From Plutella xylostella (lineage: Eukaryota; Arthropoda; Insecta; Lepidoptera; Plutellidae): a stretch of DNA of 64,000 nucleotides. A program made the translations under genes and the position numbers. The notes under the pieces are model-generated. The model searched no databases. It worked only from the letters and a program-made list of their open reading frames with translations, and was not told where the DNA came from. Each line of letters opens with the position of its first letter. The stretch's first letter is position 1. Of the stretch, positions 24,301 to 36,400 are shown piece by piece. Location of the stretch: the NCBI RefSeq assembly GCF_932276165.1, contig NC_063997.1, positions 2,490,001-2,554,000 on the forward strand, in the 5' to 3' direction.

Positions 24301-26274
24301 TAACCTTTTCAAAAATTTTCACCTCTTTCCTGTTTACATACCAAATTGTTAAAGTCCTTGCAGCAAGCAGCGCAGCCCCACAGCGCAGAGTCACTGAACA
24401 CGGGCGACGGCACCTGGTACGAGTCATCACTGCCTCGCGCGGCGTCGTCACTGGCTCGCGCGGCGTCCTCACCAGAGCTGTCACCGCCGCCGCCGTCGAG
24501 AGTAGAGTCCAGCGGCAGGAAGGGATCGTCTGGAGGGTCTAGGAAGTCTGGTATCTCTGGAAGAGATGGGAAATAATACTATATTTATAAGCATCGCGAA
24601 AATAGAGAGCTGATGATTAGCTGAATCTTCATATTTTGCTTATGATTCTGACAAATACTTGATTTTCAGCATGTTGTAAGAATTGTTTGTAACAAACTCG
24701 TAACAAAATGCAATGAAACTTTATGAAGCTAACCTTGAATTATAGGACTGTTTCTTTGAAGTAAAGGATAATAGCTGAATTGCGAATCCATATCCATATC
24801 TCTCTAAGCCTATAGTTAAGAGTTACAAACCTGTTTTAACTCTCACAGATTCTTCGTGGGCCTCATGGAAAGCTTTATCACTCCGCTGGCACATGTCTCT
24901 GAACAGGATGCACCCGTGCAGCAAGTCGTAGCAACTCTGACACATGAACTTTGTTAACTTATCAGATTCTTGAATCTGAAACGAAAAATATGTTTTTTTA
25001 TTATTATCATTGTGGTAATTAGGTTTGGAAATATAAATTACTTTATTGAAATCACAACAAAGGCTACCAATATATTCAACTGATTTAATTTAAGAGAATG
25101 ATAATAAACCACAACTACCATTTTAAACTCTCTCTTCCATCCTAAGGTTGTTCTGGTAGAGATTGCTATAAGCAATACGCCTTTTTGTACTGTTTTTATT
25201 TTTAATTTTATTTTGCATTTTTTTTCTGTTATTGGTTCAAATAAAGAGTATTGTATTGTATAATTTTATTACTCACCAGGACACCAGAAAAGTGTAGAAT
25301 TTCATCAGCAAGATGTGGCTCTAAGTGGTTGTTGAATATTGGAATGTCTGCGGTGGACTGACTGCACACTCGGCACGACTCAGTACCAGATCTGTACGAA
25401 AAAACTCTGAAATATAAAGGGTTTTTCAATTGGCGCGGGTAGATTTTGGCGGCCCGTGGCGGCCATCTTGTTTTGGTGACAATTGTCAAATCTTTTGCTT
25501 ATTATTCAGTTGCTTATGCCAAATCACCATGGCAGGTTACACAATTGAACAGCGCGTACAAATGATAAAACTTTATTATCAAAATAAGTGTTAGTGCAAA
25601 CGTTGCGTGCATTGCGCCCATTTTACGGTAGACGTGGTGGCCCTTCACAGTCAACTCTTCAGCGTTTGGTGGCCAAATTTGAAACAACCGGTTCGTTAAT
25701 CGATCAACCCACACCTGTACGTTCAAGAAACACAAGATCAGCCGAGAACATCGCGGCGGTCCGTCAAAGTGTACAGCAGAACCCGAGGCAGTCGATCTAT
25801 GCGGAAAAGTCATTGAAAATTGGACCACTCGGATCCGTGCCACTGTGAGAAGCCGAGGCGGGCATTTGAATGATGTCATCTTCCATACTTAATGGCATAT
25901 ATGGGCCTTTTAAATAAATAAAAAAAAATGTTGATACCTCATACGCAGCTTCTTTAATTTCGTTTCAAAATCTACCCGCCCTTATTGAAAAACCCTTTAC
26001 AAAATTTTTAGAATCAAATAAGCTCTAAGCTACCTTACATTTAGACGACTTTTTTGAGAGCTTAGTTGATGAAGAAAACATATTTGAAAACTTTGCATTG
26101 GAGTATTATAAAATACATGGCATGTAAACTGTATATTCAATAATACTGAACGAGAATCACTTACTTCTGTTTCTGCTTGGGCTGCTTAGTCTTTTTATCC
26201 GGTTTCTTTTTCTTTTTGCTTTTTTGTAATGCTTTACTTAATATCATTGATTTCAATAGTAATAAGGCAGCCAT
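21379..26274 (-). CDS. ZAD-C2H2 zinc-finger protein, cluster gene 1 (400 aa, eight exons)
   Basis: Exons (minus): 26274-26165, 25406-25277, 24975-24831, 24556-24342, 24010-23856, 23403-23202, 22349-22231 and 21505-21379 (TAA). All phases agree. After a Lys-rich N-terminus, a ZAD domain uses Cys48, Cys51, Cys92 and Cys95, split across exons 2 and 3. An acidic Gly/Ser/Ala linker, a C2HC finger (Cys190, Cys193, His206, Cys210) and five C2H2 fingers follow, starting at Cys235; the last spans the exon 7/8 junction. ZAD zinc-finger proteins are arthropod nuclear, DNA-binding transcription factors that dimerise through ZAD and zinc; the target here is unknown. Intron 1 holds a TA-type transposon, intron 6 a LINE fragment, and intron 7 a decayed copy of exon 7. 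First gene of a five-gene array. Confidence 0.9.
21877..21992 (-). pseudogene. Tandem duplicate of gene 1 exon 7 (probable dead exon)
   Basis: Copy of the exon at 22231-22349 with its flanking intron (roughly 21690-21992 repeats 22080-22349). It keeps the GTGAGT donor and an AG before its first base, and is 116 nt against 119, so it could replace exon 7 without changing frame. The three-base loss shortens the first Cys pair from C-x2-C to C-x1-C, and the acceptor has almost no pyrimidine tract. A decayed exon is likelier than a mutually exclusive one. Confidence 0.7.
22614..23092 (-). mobile_element. 5'-truncated LINE 3' fragment in intron 6 of ZAD gene 1
   Basis: The minus strand encodes the end of a LINE reverse transcriptase (FTVTAIRLWNALPLNIR, then FKNQV), followed by a non-coding tail that ends in repeated ATTCT units near 22614-22635. 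Confidence 0.8.
25417..25997 (+). mobile_element. Non-autonomous Tc1/mariner-type element with a TA target duplication
   Basis: Terminal inverted repeats start AAGGGTTTTTCAAT and include GCGGGTAGATTTTG on both ends. TA flanks both sides (25415-25416, 25998-25999). The paralogous intron at about 39842 has the uninterrupted sequence, confirming the ends. Inside is the start of a transposase-like frame (MAGYTIEQRVQMIKLYY, then STLQRLVAKFETTGSL) resembling the N-terminal helix-turn-helix of insect mariner-like elements. It carries frame breaks and lacks the DDE catalytic region. Confidence 0.85.
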
Positions 26275-26512
26275 TCTTTATTTAGAACTGTAATATCTTG
26301 TTCATTTTGTTATAAAGTTTTGCAAGAACCAAGCAACCACAACAATTTCATGAAAATGGCGTCCTGTCTTGAGAAATGTCAGTGACAAATGACATACAGC
26401 GGTACAGTCCACAGATTATTCAGATGATACTAGAGATGTAACCGTTCTAAACCGATACTCCTTCCTTGCTGGAATCAATTATTCTGAGGATTTGGCACTC
26501 AGATGGTTCACA
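26275..26512. other. 5' flank of ZAD gene 1
   Basis: Upstream of the gene 1 start. Similar to 40120-40400 upstream of ZAD gene 2, so both genes probably inherited the same promoter. No core motif is clear. The flank is cut at 26512 by the Helitron. Confidence 0.55.
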
Positions 26513-26644
26513 TCCTAACTAATATTATAAATGCGAAAGTAACTGTGTCTGTCTGTCTGTCTATCTGTCTGTCTGTCTGTTACTCTTTCACGCCAAAACT
26601 ACTGAACGGATTTGAATGAAATTTGGTATGCATACGGTCTGGAC

Positions 26645-27718
26645 TAGTGGTGGGAAAAACGGCTATATTTTGATAACACGCTACAGACGCTATGTTACAC
26701 ATTTATAGCAGGTTATTTAATCCGCTAGGTTATAACGATATTGAAGAGCAAAAAAAAAATTGATGAAAAAAAAAATTGATGAAAAAACCAATGAACTTTC
26801 CTTCATACTTTACAGGCTTAGGACTGTCTATAATGGCACATCACTGTTTCCATAATGGCACATCACTGTTTCTCTTCATTTTTATGAATTATTGTCAAAC
26901 GTTCTTTAATTGCAATAACTATTTACACAAAACACTTTAAAACCACAAAGTAATATCCTTTCAATGTTTCATCCACTTACGAAAACACACGTAAAGTAAA
27001 GATAGGTAAATTGTCCAGTCAAAGTTCAATCACACACAATCACAAAACATTTAAAATACGAAATTGTCCTCAGAACCAAATTGTCCGTTAGAAAGTACCT
27101 ATTTACACTTACACAAACACTATTTATTTTCAATTTTACACTAAACCTAAATAAACACTAAACCTATTTTAATACGTTACTATTTAAACTATTTATTATT
27201 ATGTATATTTACAAATATTTATTTACAGCACGCAAATGCAACAAAACAAACAACGCGATCGTAATTCGTAACGTTGCGCGAGGCACAATTAGCATAGCGG
27301 CCACCCGTGGCCGTTGCCAAATCGCGACTGCGGAGCTAATTTCAGCAGATAGCGGAGCGCTATTGCGTAGTGAAGCTTGCAGCTTCGCAGCGTCTCGCTC
27401 TCTCACACGCGAGTCGCGCGACGTTGCACCGTTGAGAGAGCGAGACGCTACAAAGCAAGTGAATATCGCCTGCGCGGTTATCGCGCGCCACGTCTCGAGT
27501 CGCGGCTGCGAGAAATAGCGGAGCCGCTCCGCTATTTCTAGCAGTAGCGTCGTGGCAACGGCCGCGGGCAGACGCTGTCCAATTTTGCGAGCTAAGATCG
27601 CGAGTGCGCGTCGCGTTACAATTATAGCAGCATTTGCGCGTTCATAAAGCGAATGCTATTCGTTGCGAGCAAATCACTTGCTATGTTTTTTAGCTATATG
27701 TTATATTAACCTCCACTA
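26645..27718. mobile_element. Non-autonomous hAT-like element inside the Helitron
   Basis: Flanked by an 8-bp duplication GTCTGGAC (26637-26644 and 27719-27726). Ends read TAGTGGTGGG and TAGTGGAGGT (as complement). Host Helitron sequence resumes exactly on the other side. The interior has an AT-rich left half and a strongly GC-rich right half (about 27250-27640) rich in inverted repeats. Open frames there show no transposase signature. Confidence 0.75.
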
Positions 27719-27742
27719 GTCTGGACCCTGGGAAAGAACATA

Positions 27743-30206
27743 ACGTAACGGCACCAGTAATGGACAAGGACCCAGTAACTTATTTTGTCTAAAATAAGAG
27801 TATGCATAGTTTTACGAAAATTTAAACACCTTAGTTTCAAAGCCTAGACATCCCTCCTTGTTATATAAACAAGTTATTTATATCATCCATTTAGATTCAA
27901 AATTGTGAGGCAAAAAAAAACATTTGACGGGGGTTCACAAATGAAATAGAGATTTGTTAAGGAAATCGTCAAGGAGGTAAGTGTAGAATATTGTTGGTAA
28001 TTTCGTTTTATTTTATTTTATTTTGAATAGCTTGATTTTATGCAAACTATACTGAATTACGCACATATTTTCAAAGGAATAGGACAGCTTACGTTTATGG
28101 AAATGATTTCAGAGGGGGGTGTTCATTACTGGTTTGCAAATTTTCAGTTAATCCAGTTATGGACACGTGTCGAAAATAATGTTTTAAGGTAATGTTGAGT
28201 TTTCTTATTTAATTATCTTTAGAATTTCATAATTACATTGGTAGTTTTTGTAAAACATTAATAAAATGAAGGATACCAGTGTTGTACAGGTGTCCATAAT
28301 TGGGTGTCCATCACTGGATTTTTCATATTGTCCATGAAAAAGGTATATACGCCCAAGCAAATGGGAGATGCTATTATGGATGTACAAGATGGCCACTGCA
28401 GCCATGCTTATGGAGACACAAACATGTTCCCCCTAACATCTATTTCTAGTGTTCCAGAACAAGTATTGATCCAAGATGCACATGAAAATCCAAGTGTCTT
28501 CACGTGACCTGTTGTGGTTGTAGAAAAACAGGCTCACAGAAGCAGAATGAAATAAAATTAGTAATATGATAGTAGTAGTTAGACTTCTAAATATGTGAAC
28601 CCACCAACCCGCAGTGAACCAGCATGGTGGGAAATGGTCCAAGCTTAGGAATGTAGTTTAGAGTAATTTAGACCTAGGGGCACAAGCACAAAGGTTTCAT
28701 TCGAGAGAGCCAGGTGCAGGTACTTACAGCCCTATAGAGAATAGAAATAGAGAAATAGACAGTGATCGTGTGACAAATAGACCAGTGAAGCTTGGTAAGA
28801 ATACCATGAGAATTTCAAAAGAAGAGGCTTTAGGAGGAGAAGGAATTAATAGGTAGAAAAAGGGCAGTGAGAGAAAAGATTCTGAAAAGAAAAGCTTGAA
28901 TTAAAAGCATTCTGGCTGGTGTAAATGCAAGACCTGGATAACCCAGATGATATGATATGACGAGAGGATTGTGGGAACGGAAGAAGTTGAGACAAGAGTG
29001 TTGTTGCAGGAGATGGTGGCATTGACCTAGATGTGGGTGCCCGTACAGATACAAGGTTCATTTACATGTCTGCGATACATGTGGCAGTCAAAACAGCTCT
29101 CCATTACAGTGTAAGATATTTATCACCAAAGTTACAAAAGTCGGTACTGCTATTCGCTTGCGACACCTGGTAGACCACAAAAACAGATAGGTACACAGAA
29201 GCTTGAAGATTTTCAGGCCGCTCTAAATAGACCTGACGGCGCTCGATCGGGCGGAGATGCGGGAAGTTTAAATCACGTGGTCCGATGCCAAGCGGGCTGC
29301 TGTCAACAGTCTGGGATAGAAAACTGATTTATTTGCCCTCTGCCCCACTAGGAGGACAGGATTTATAATGTTATGAAATGTTAGTGTTTCTGTGAAACTT
29401 TTTTTTCAGAAAGGTAACACATTGATGGACACTAGATTAACGGTGAAATTCATAAAAACGCACAACATTTTTGTATGGGAGTTGAGTGTTGATTTGCTGG
29501 TGCACATGCCGGCACACTGCCTAGATGCAGTAAAGAAAACACGACGTCAATGACCGTTGTGTGCGTGTGAGTTCACACTTTTTTCTGTATGAAAACTTAT
29601 TGCTGTGTGAAAAAAAGGTACTCTGGGTGCACTTATAACTTTGAAATCCTTCCAAAAAAAGCACAACAAGATGGTCTTCATACAAACTCTAGGTAAAACA
29701 GGACTGCATTGACCGTTGTTGAAATAATTAGAAAAAGAGCGGGGACTGCATTCGACGTTGTGATTTTTTTCTAAAAGTATGGTGGACGTCAAATGCAGTC
29801 AGTGTCCGTCAGTGGGGTAAATTAGCCGTCTTTGATGGTTCCCATAGTGTAACTAACGACCAATCCTGTTTGTTTAAACCATTATGATTACTAATCATCG
29901 TTACAATTATAATAATACAAGCATAAAATAATATTTTATACTTTTATCCAATAAAAAATCACTGTCCAACATTGGGTGTCCATTACTGGAGTTTGGGTGT
30001 CCATTACTGTGGTTTTAGGACATATTTTACAAATATGCAATTTACTGAAATACCAATAGTTTAAATCGAGCTAGTGTACATTCATCTTAAACGGCAATTG
30101 CTACGATTCATACCCACTTTCAATATTCTAACTCAAAAATTGAGCGAGTTACAGCCAAATCATTAGTGAAAAATGCTTAAGGTGTCCATTACTGGTGCCG
30201 TTACGT
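27743..30206 (+). mobile_element. Degenerate pogo-like DNA transposon inside the Helitron
   Basis: Ends are perfect inverted repeats beginning ACGTAACGGCACCAGTAATG, with TA on both sides. A plus-strand frame at about 28333-28400 reads KKVYTPKQMGDAIMDVQDGHCSHAYG, like a pipsqueak-type helix-turn-helix of pogo/Tigger transposases. No intact DDE domain was found. GTCCATTACTGG and close variants recur near both ends (around 27760, 28290-28320, 29970-30010, 30180), as expected for subterminal transposase-binding repeats. Confidence 0.7.
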
Positions 30207-30208
30207 TA

Positions 30209-30660
30209 GGCTATTTTTTATCCCGGAATTCCCACGGGAAAACTTTTTAAGGCGAAGGGAAGCGCGCGGGAACAGTACTGAACGGATTTGAATGAAATTT
30301 GGTATACATATGGTCTAGACCCTGAGAAAGAACATAGGCTACTTTTTATCCCGGAATTCCCACGGGAAAACTTTTTAAGGCGAAGGGAAGCGCGCGGGAA
30401 CAGTACTGAACGGATTTGAATGAAATTTGGTATACATTGGTCTAGACCCTGCGAAAGAACATAGGCTACTTTTATCCCGGAATTCCCACGGGAAAACTTT
30501 TTAAGGCGAAGGGAAGCGCGCGGGAACAGTACTGAAAGGATTTGAATGAAATTTGGTATACATTGGTCTAGACCCTGAGAAAGAACATAGACTACTTTTT
30601 ATCCCGGAATTCCCACGAGAAAACTTTTTAAGGCGATGCGAAGCTCGCGGGAACAGCTAG
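30209..30660 (+). repeat. Tandem copies of the Helitron 3' segment
   Basis: A unit of about 120 bp, containing ATCCCGGAATTCCCACGGGA, AAGGCGAAGGGAAGCGCGCGGG and ACGGATTTGAATGAAATTTG, occurs about four times with few differences. Only the last copy has the terminal GCTCGCGGGAACAGCTAG form. The earlier copies read GCGCGCGGGAACAGTACT. Confidence 0.85.
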
Positions 30661-30679
30661 TTGTTTATATTAGGTTTTA

Positions 30680-32680
30680 CGAGGGCTACACCGAAAAGAT
30701 CGGGAATAGAATACTTAGGAATAAATTAGAGTGAAACCTTTTTGGTGTATCAAATGTAGTGATTTTTCAAACATAATTCCATTTTCGAATTTAAAAAAAA
30801 GTAAAAAATAAAAGAGTATTGACCATTTGAATTTGACAAGTCGGTATAAAAAATGGAGCTTACGCGGGAACATTTCCGTGCAATAATTTTTCACAACTTT
30901 CGTCGAGGTTTATCTCAAGAACAATGTCTCGCCGAGCTTGTTTCTATTTATAAACTTGAAGCACCAAGTAAAACGACTATATATCGTTGGTATTCTGAGT
31001 TTCGCCGTGGACGTTCCTCTCTTACCACAGTCCCTTCTACTGGTCGGCCAAAAACAGCGGTAACACAAGATAACATCGATGCTGTACGCCAGTTAATAAA
31101 AGAAGATAGACATGTGACATACGAGCAGATTCGGGCTTTTCAAACCATTTTACATGAAGAACTGGGTGTCAAGAAGTTAGTTTCGCGCTGGGTGCCCCAC
31201 CGTTTGACCGAGGAACAAAAGTCGGCTCGTGTTAATTGGTGTCGATCTGCTCTGCAACGGTTCAATGGAGGCAGTTCAAATGCTGTCTACAATATCGTCT
31301 CTGGTGATGAATCGTGGATTTATTCATATGAGCCCGAAACAAAACATCAATCGGCAGTTTTGGTCTTCGAAGGTGAGGTCAAGCCAACAAAAGTTATTCG
31401 CTCACGCAGCGTGTCGAAAAAAATGGTCGCTTCGTTTGTATCGAAAACTGGCCATGTGGCTACGATTCCCAGTGTTGCCAGTGTCAGATAGTCAAATATA
31501 ACACGAATCAGATCAAAAAGTAACATTTTCCCGAGAAAAGTAACATGACCTTTTTAAATAAGGAAAACGACACAATACTTATTATGGCAGTTTATTATAC
31601 AAAAAGTAAAATAATGTTCTTATCCTATTCGGTAAAATTTAAAAAAGCAAAAACATACAGTCAATGTCAGTCAAAACTTATTTTAGTTGCAAACACGACT
31701 TGTTATTAAATTACTAATTCCATATAAAAAACGAACTCATTTATTTTTATTGGGTTAAAATAATGAATGCAACATTTACTTAAAAAATCACAACGCAAAT
31801 TACAAAAAAAATAACAACGACACATAGGTAGGTACTTTGAAAAAAGTATCGAGTGATCGATTCGCTGCTAGTCAGACAGAACTCACTTGTTCGCACGCCA
31901 AGAAACCGGGATGGAAGATTGCGAAATACACTCGACTCATGCGAGTGAGTGAATATGCGGCACGATGAAGTTGAAAGACTTTCACACCGTTAGTCAATTC
32001 ACAAAATCAAGTACAAGCCAACGTAACAAACAAAAAAATGTATCATGCTTGGAGGCGTTTCATTAAAAAAAAATATTTCCTGTAAAATCTAAAAAGTAAC
32101 GAAAATATAACATATTGAGTCGTGTAACATGGAGGTAACACAAGAGGGTCAAAAGTAACGTAAAATTTTACTTATGTAACATTCTGGCAACGCTGACGAT
32201 TCCATTACAAGAACAAAGGACGGCTACTGCTGATTGGTACACAACAGTTTGTTTGCCGGAAGTCGTAAGAGAACTTCGTAAAACTAACCCGAATCGTCGT
32301 ATAATCCTTCAGCACGATAATGCAAGCTCTCATACCGCTCGCAAAACAAGAACGTTTTTAAATATGGAAAACGTGGAGTTGATGGACCATCCTCCGTATA
32401 GCCCTGATCTGAGCCCCAATGATTATTTTACATTCCCAAGAATTAAAGATATGCTACATGGTCAACGGTTTAGCGGCCCAGAAGAGGCGGTCGAAGCTTA
32501 CAAATCAGCTGTTTTGACAGTATCCACTTCAGACTGGAATTACTGTTTCAATGATTGGTTTAATCGAATGAAACAGTGCATTGAATGTCACGGAGACTAC
32601 TTTGAAAAACAATAAAAGTAAATAATATTATGATATCTTTGTACTTTTTTCTATTCCCGATCATTTCGGTATCGCCCTCG
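30680..32680 (+). mobile_element. mariner transposon, transposase split by a hAT MITE
   Basis: Inverted ends CGAGGGCTACACCGAAAAGA and CGAGGGCGATACCGAAATGA. TA lies left (30678-30679); the right copy is now TT. The target TTTTACGGCCCT is intact at 40797-40808. Removing the 726-bp insertion and its 8-bp duplication leaves about 1.27 kb, normal for mariner. The transposase starts at 30853 with an HTH region and continues with SGDESWIYSYEPETK, LQHDNASSHTA and SPDLSPNDYF, spacing the last two Asp by 34 residues (DD34D). Near residue 95 some residues expected between the HTH and ILHEELG are missing, so it was probably inactive even before the insertion. Confidence 0.9.
31470..32195. mobile_element. 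hAT-type MITE inserted in the mariner transposase
   Basis: Ends CAGTGTTGCCAG and CAGCGTTGCCAG (complement), flanked by the 8-bp duplication ACGATTCC (31462-31469, 32196-32203). The interior is AT-rich without a transposase. Joining the flanks restores the mariner frame at the ATIP/LQEQ junction. Confidence 0.88.
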
Positions 32681-33474
32681 TTCGGCCCTGGATTCTAGTC
32701 CTTTTATGCACCCCATGGTATAAGAATAACATATTACATTTACGTAATTCATAGAATAAACCATGACGTTGGCCGCATCCCAATAGGTAGTTTTTTATAA
32801 GCGGGCCTTACCGAGCGAGCGTGTCACTGTGGCGCCACGTTTTAAGTTTGTTCAGCTTGTGGTGAAGCCGTCTGCCTGCATTCCCTTTAGTACTTCCATT
32901 AGTTTATTAACTTCTTTGAGTACTTACTTAGTTTGCCTAATGTAAATCTAATAATATTTAGCACACACAAATGCGCGCAATATGTAGGGAAAACATAAAA
33001 CTTGTAGGTGTATCTATAGAAATAAAATATCATTGGAGTATTCAAGATCTCATTATATTATACTTCATTCATTTTAAGAACTCAATTTCTTAAAGGTATA
33101 TATTATTACATATATATATATTATTACAGAAATTAATATTGATTTGTGATTTGATTAATAATGACCATGAAGAAAAGGTTAAAATAATATCTAAAATTCC
33201 TACCTACTACACTAGTGAGCCTAGGCATGGTTTTCCATTTTAATTTCTCATTAATACTCCAGCCAGTCTCATCACTAGACGTTGCGATTCGCCACCTCAG
33301 TCAGTTTACTTTACAACACTCTCACATCAATCCAAATGACACAGGTAATTTTAAAATACAAGAAATAAGAGTCAATTTCAAAAGACATAAGATTACATAT
33401 TTCACACATGCCAGATGTGGCCTATCAAATTGACTTTTCTGCACTTCAACTTTAACTTTGGCTTAGTAATAATG
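32681..33474. other. 3' flank of ZAD gene 2
   Basis: No coding sequence. Parallels 40802-41427 downstream of gene 3 (shared GGCCCTAGATTCTA-like start, TATGTAGGGAAAACAT and CCAGTCTCATCAC), so it belongs to the duplicated segment. Confidence 0.6.
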
Positions 33475-36400
33475 TTAAAATACTCGTTCACTATTGGTCA
33501 GCTCTTCACTGTGCCCAGTGTGTTGTTGGTGAGACTGCTCCGACGCGCGGTTGCACAGTATGTATGAAGGCAGCTTGTTGGGAAGTGTAGGCTTTTGCGG
33601 CTGTATCTTGTGCACTCGCCAAAGATGCTTCCGCATATGTGTTCTGTAAATAAGAAAAATACATAATTACCATTTCTGGTGTAGTAGTAATTCTCTCTCT
33701 ATCTATCTATCTCTTTTAATCCCTAGTTCCTAAATACCCTATTAGACTCGGATGAGTGTAAGGTATGTAAAAATGAAAATGACAAACGTGATATTTGTAT
33801 ACTGACTTTCTCATAACTTTAGTGCAGATTTCACATTCTGTATTTCCAAGATTTTCATGAACTGCATACACATGCCTTTTCAGATATGTTTTGGTTTTTA
33901 ATACTTTCTCACAATGTGGACACTGAAAAAATAAAAATATATTTTATGGATAATAATCAAATGCGGGTTGGGATTTCAATAGTAATCATGCCATGGAGAA
34001 TGTGTATGTCGCAGCCGGTTCGTAGAATCCACCGTATTACATTACGGCTGGCCGCATCACAAAGCAGGGCCGCTTTGTGACGCGGCGGCCCACGTTTAGC
34101 CGCATCATACTACTACTAAAATTTTAGGGTGACCAATATGTCTATAGTAAGCATTACATTAATGCTGAAGGAATTTTATGGTTTCGATAGTTTAACAACC
34201 AAGTCCATAAGATAAATTTACTCTTTTATGGTTACAAAAACCATGATAGAGTTAATCAATCTTATGGACTTCCATTAAAGTATTAAAATACTAAGTAATC
34301 ACAACAAAACCAAATATTTTGGTATTTTCGATGTTAAAATATACCTATAATAACAGTTATCAACAAGACTAACCTTAATAGGTCTAGAATATAAAACATT
34401 ATGTGCACCTTCCATGTGCCTCTTGAGATTGGTGGCCGAAATTGCCGTTTTGGGACACAAAGTACACTTGTATGGTTTTATAGCTAAGTGCGATCTTTTA
34501 TGTACTGTCAGTAGATACTTTGTCCGTCCTTTATACGGACAAACATCGCACTTGAAAGGGAATATGTTGTAATGTGTGGTCCTGCAATGGAAGACCAAGT
34601 TTTCTCATTTTATAAAGCTAACTGCAGATGTAAATTAAAGCTCATTGTAATTTTTGTTTGTTTTATGGTGTCAGCAGTTTTAAACCCAATCAAAATGCAA
34701 AAGATTTTAAGAATAACACTGAGTTGAAGAAAGAAACTTTACGCTAATGTTGACCTTAAATGTATTATTGCTACCTTGCTTTGACAGTATGTATACAGAT
34801 AAAAAAAGACAGACATGGATTTAATGGATTTATGCCGACATTACCTTAAACTTCCTTTTTGTAACTTAGTGTAAGGTAAGGGGGCTCTATACTGTGTTGT
34901 TTTTCGAACCCGACAAACTGTAAGGGTGTTCATCGAGAAAACACCTCCATATGTGGGGTCAAATCTCAATATTCTAGAAATGGCGGCCATTTTAAAGTTT
35001 TAGATCCTTAGTTTTCATAAAACATCATATCTCGAGATTTAAAGGCTTTACGGACATGAAATAAAATGCTTTTATCCGCAAAATGTCATCTCTATCAAAT
35101 AAAAATATGCAAAACTGCTAAAAAGTTACATAAATATACATACATATCTTTTTTCAATTACTTACATGTGAATTCGCAAATGGGCAATGGAAGGACAGAT
35201 TTTCCCACAGTTATCACATAAAGACTGATTCTTGGTTTTCACACCTGCTTTGGAAGATTCGATAGTTTTTTTTAATGTAGGTGATTTGGATTTTCTCTTT
35301 TGACTAGGTTTACGTCGCACACCCTGCAAAATATTAAACTTTTAATGTAGGTACATATACTCATCTAAAATTGATAATGTAGGTAGAGTTTACATTGTTA
35401 TTTTGTGAGACTTCTGACAAACAATGTGTGATTCACATTCTTAAATTAAAACATACATATAAAAATAAAACTAATACAGTAATAATGATACCTTTGCTTT
35501 AGTTGGTAAATCTTTGGTAACCATTAACTTATTATTGACTTCTTCAGAAATTAAATTCACTGAATCAGACTTAATGTGTTCTTTAATATCATCAGTTTTG
35601 TCACTAATTTCATTATGAAATACATCATTATCATCAAAATGATCATGATCAATGTCAAATTCTTCTACTTTAATTTCATTTACATTATCTTCTATGGTTT
35701 TTTTTAATAGTATACTGTTATTTTCTGAAATAAAGCAGAGAACATTAATGTGTAACTTCACAAAACAGGAAGTATTAGGATAACCAAAGTGTCTGTTAAC
35801 AGGGTTATAAGCAAGTGTTATAAATGCTATAAATCACATTACAAATGTTACTTAAAATGTATTAGTTATCAATAATATTAATTTCAATTCAACAGACAAA
35901 TCAATAAATGGCACTACGGGTATTGGCAATAAGAATTTGTGATTTTATAATTACCAGTTGCATGGTCTTCCACACTGCCTGTGGTCAATGAGTGGGACTT
36001 CCAGAGCTCCTTGTTGGTGCGCTGACACATGTCTCGGAACGTGATGCAGCATCGCAGCAGCTGGTAACAACTCTCACACATCATTTTGGGAAACATGTTT
36101 GATTCTATAATCTGAAATATTATCAAATATGTACTATTAATTATGAACATTTTTAGAATTTCAGCAATTTACAACATGATTTTTAGCAAATAATTGTTTA
36201 TGGCTTGTGTGTAATGCTAATTAATATTATGTTTGAATGAAAGATGGGAGCTTTAAATTATTATTATTATTAATTATTTTTATTTAACTTGAGATGAAGC
36301 ATCAGTGTAGATTTTTAAGATATTAACTAGATTTTTAAGATATCTAAGAAAGATATAGTTAACAGAATACTATAAACACATTCAAAATGACTAGATAAAA

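Larger units (their letters stand above)
26513..30660 (+). mobile_element. Helitron carrying two nested DNA transposons
   Basis: Starts TCCTAACTAATATTATAAAT after a host A and ends with a GC-rich hairpin plus CTAG before a host T. The undisrupted target GGTTCACATTGTTTAT is present in the duplicated flank at 40393-40408, so both ends are exact. A (GTCT)n run lies near 26549. No Rep/helicase coding sequence is seen, so it is non-autonomous. It is interrupted at 26645-27718 and at 27743-30206. Its 3' part is repeated in tandem at 30209-30660. Confidence 0.88.
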
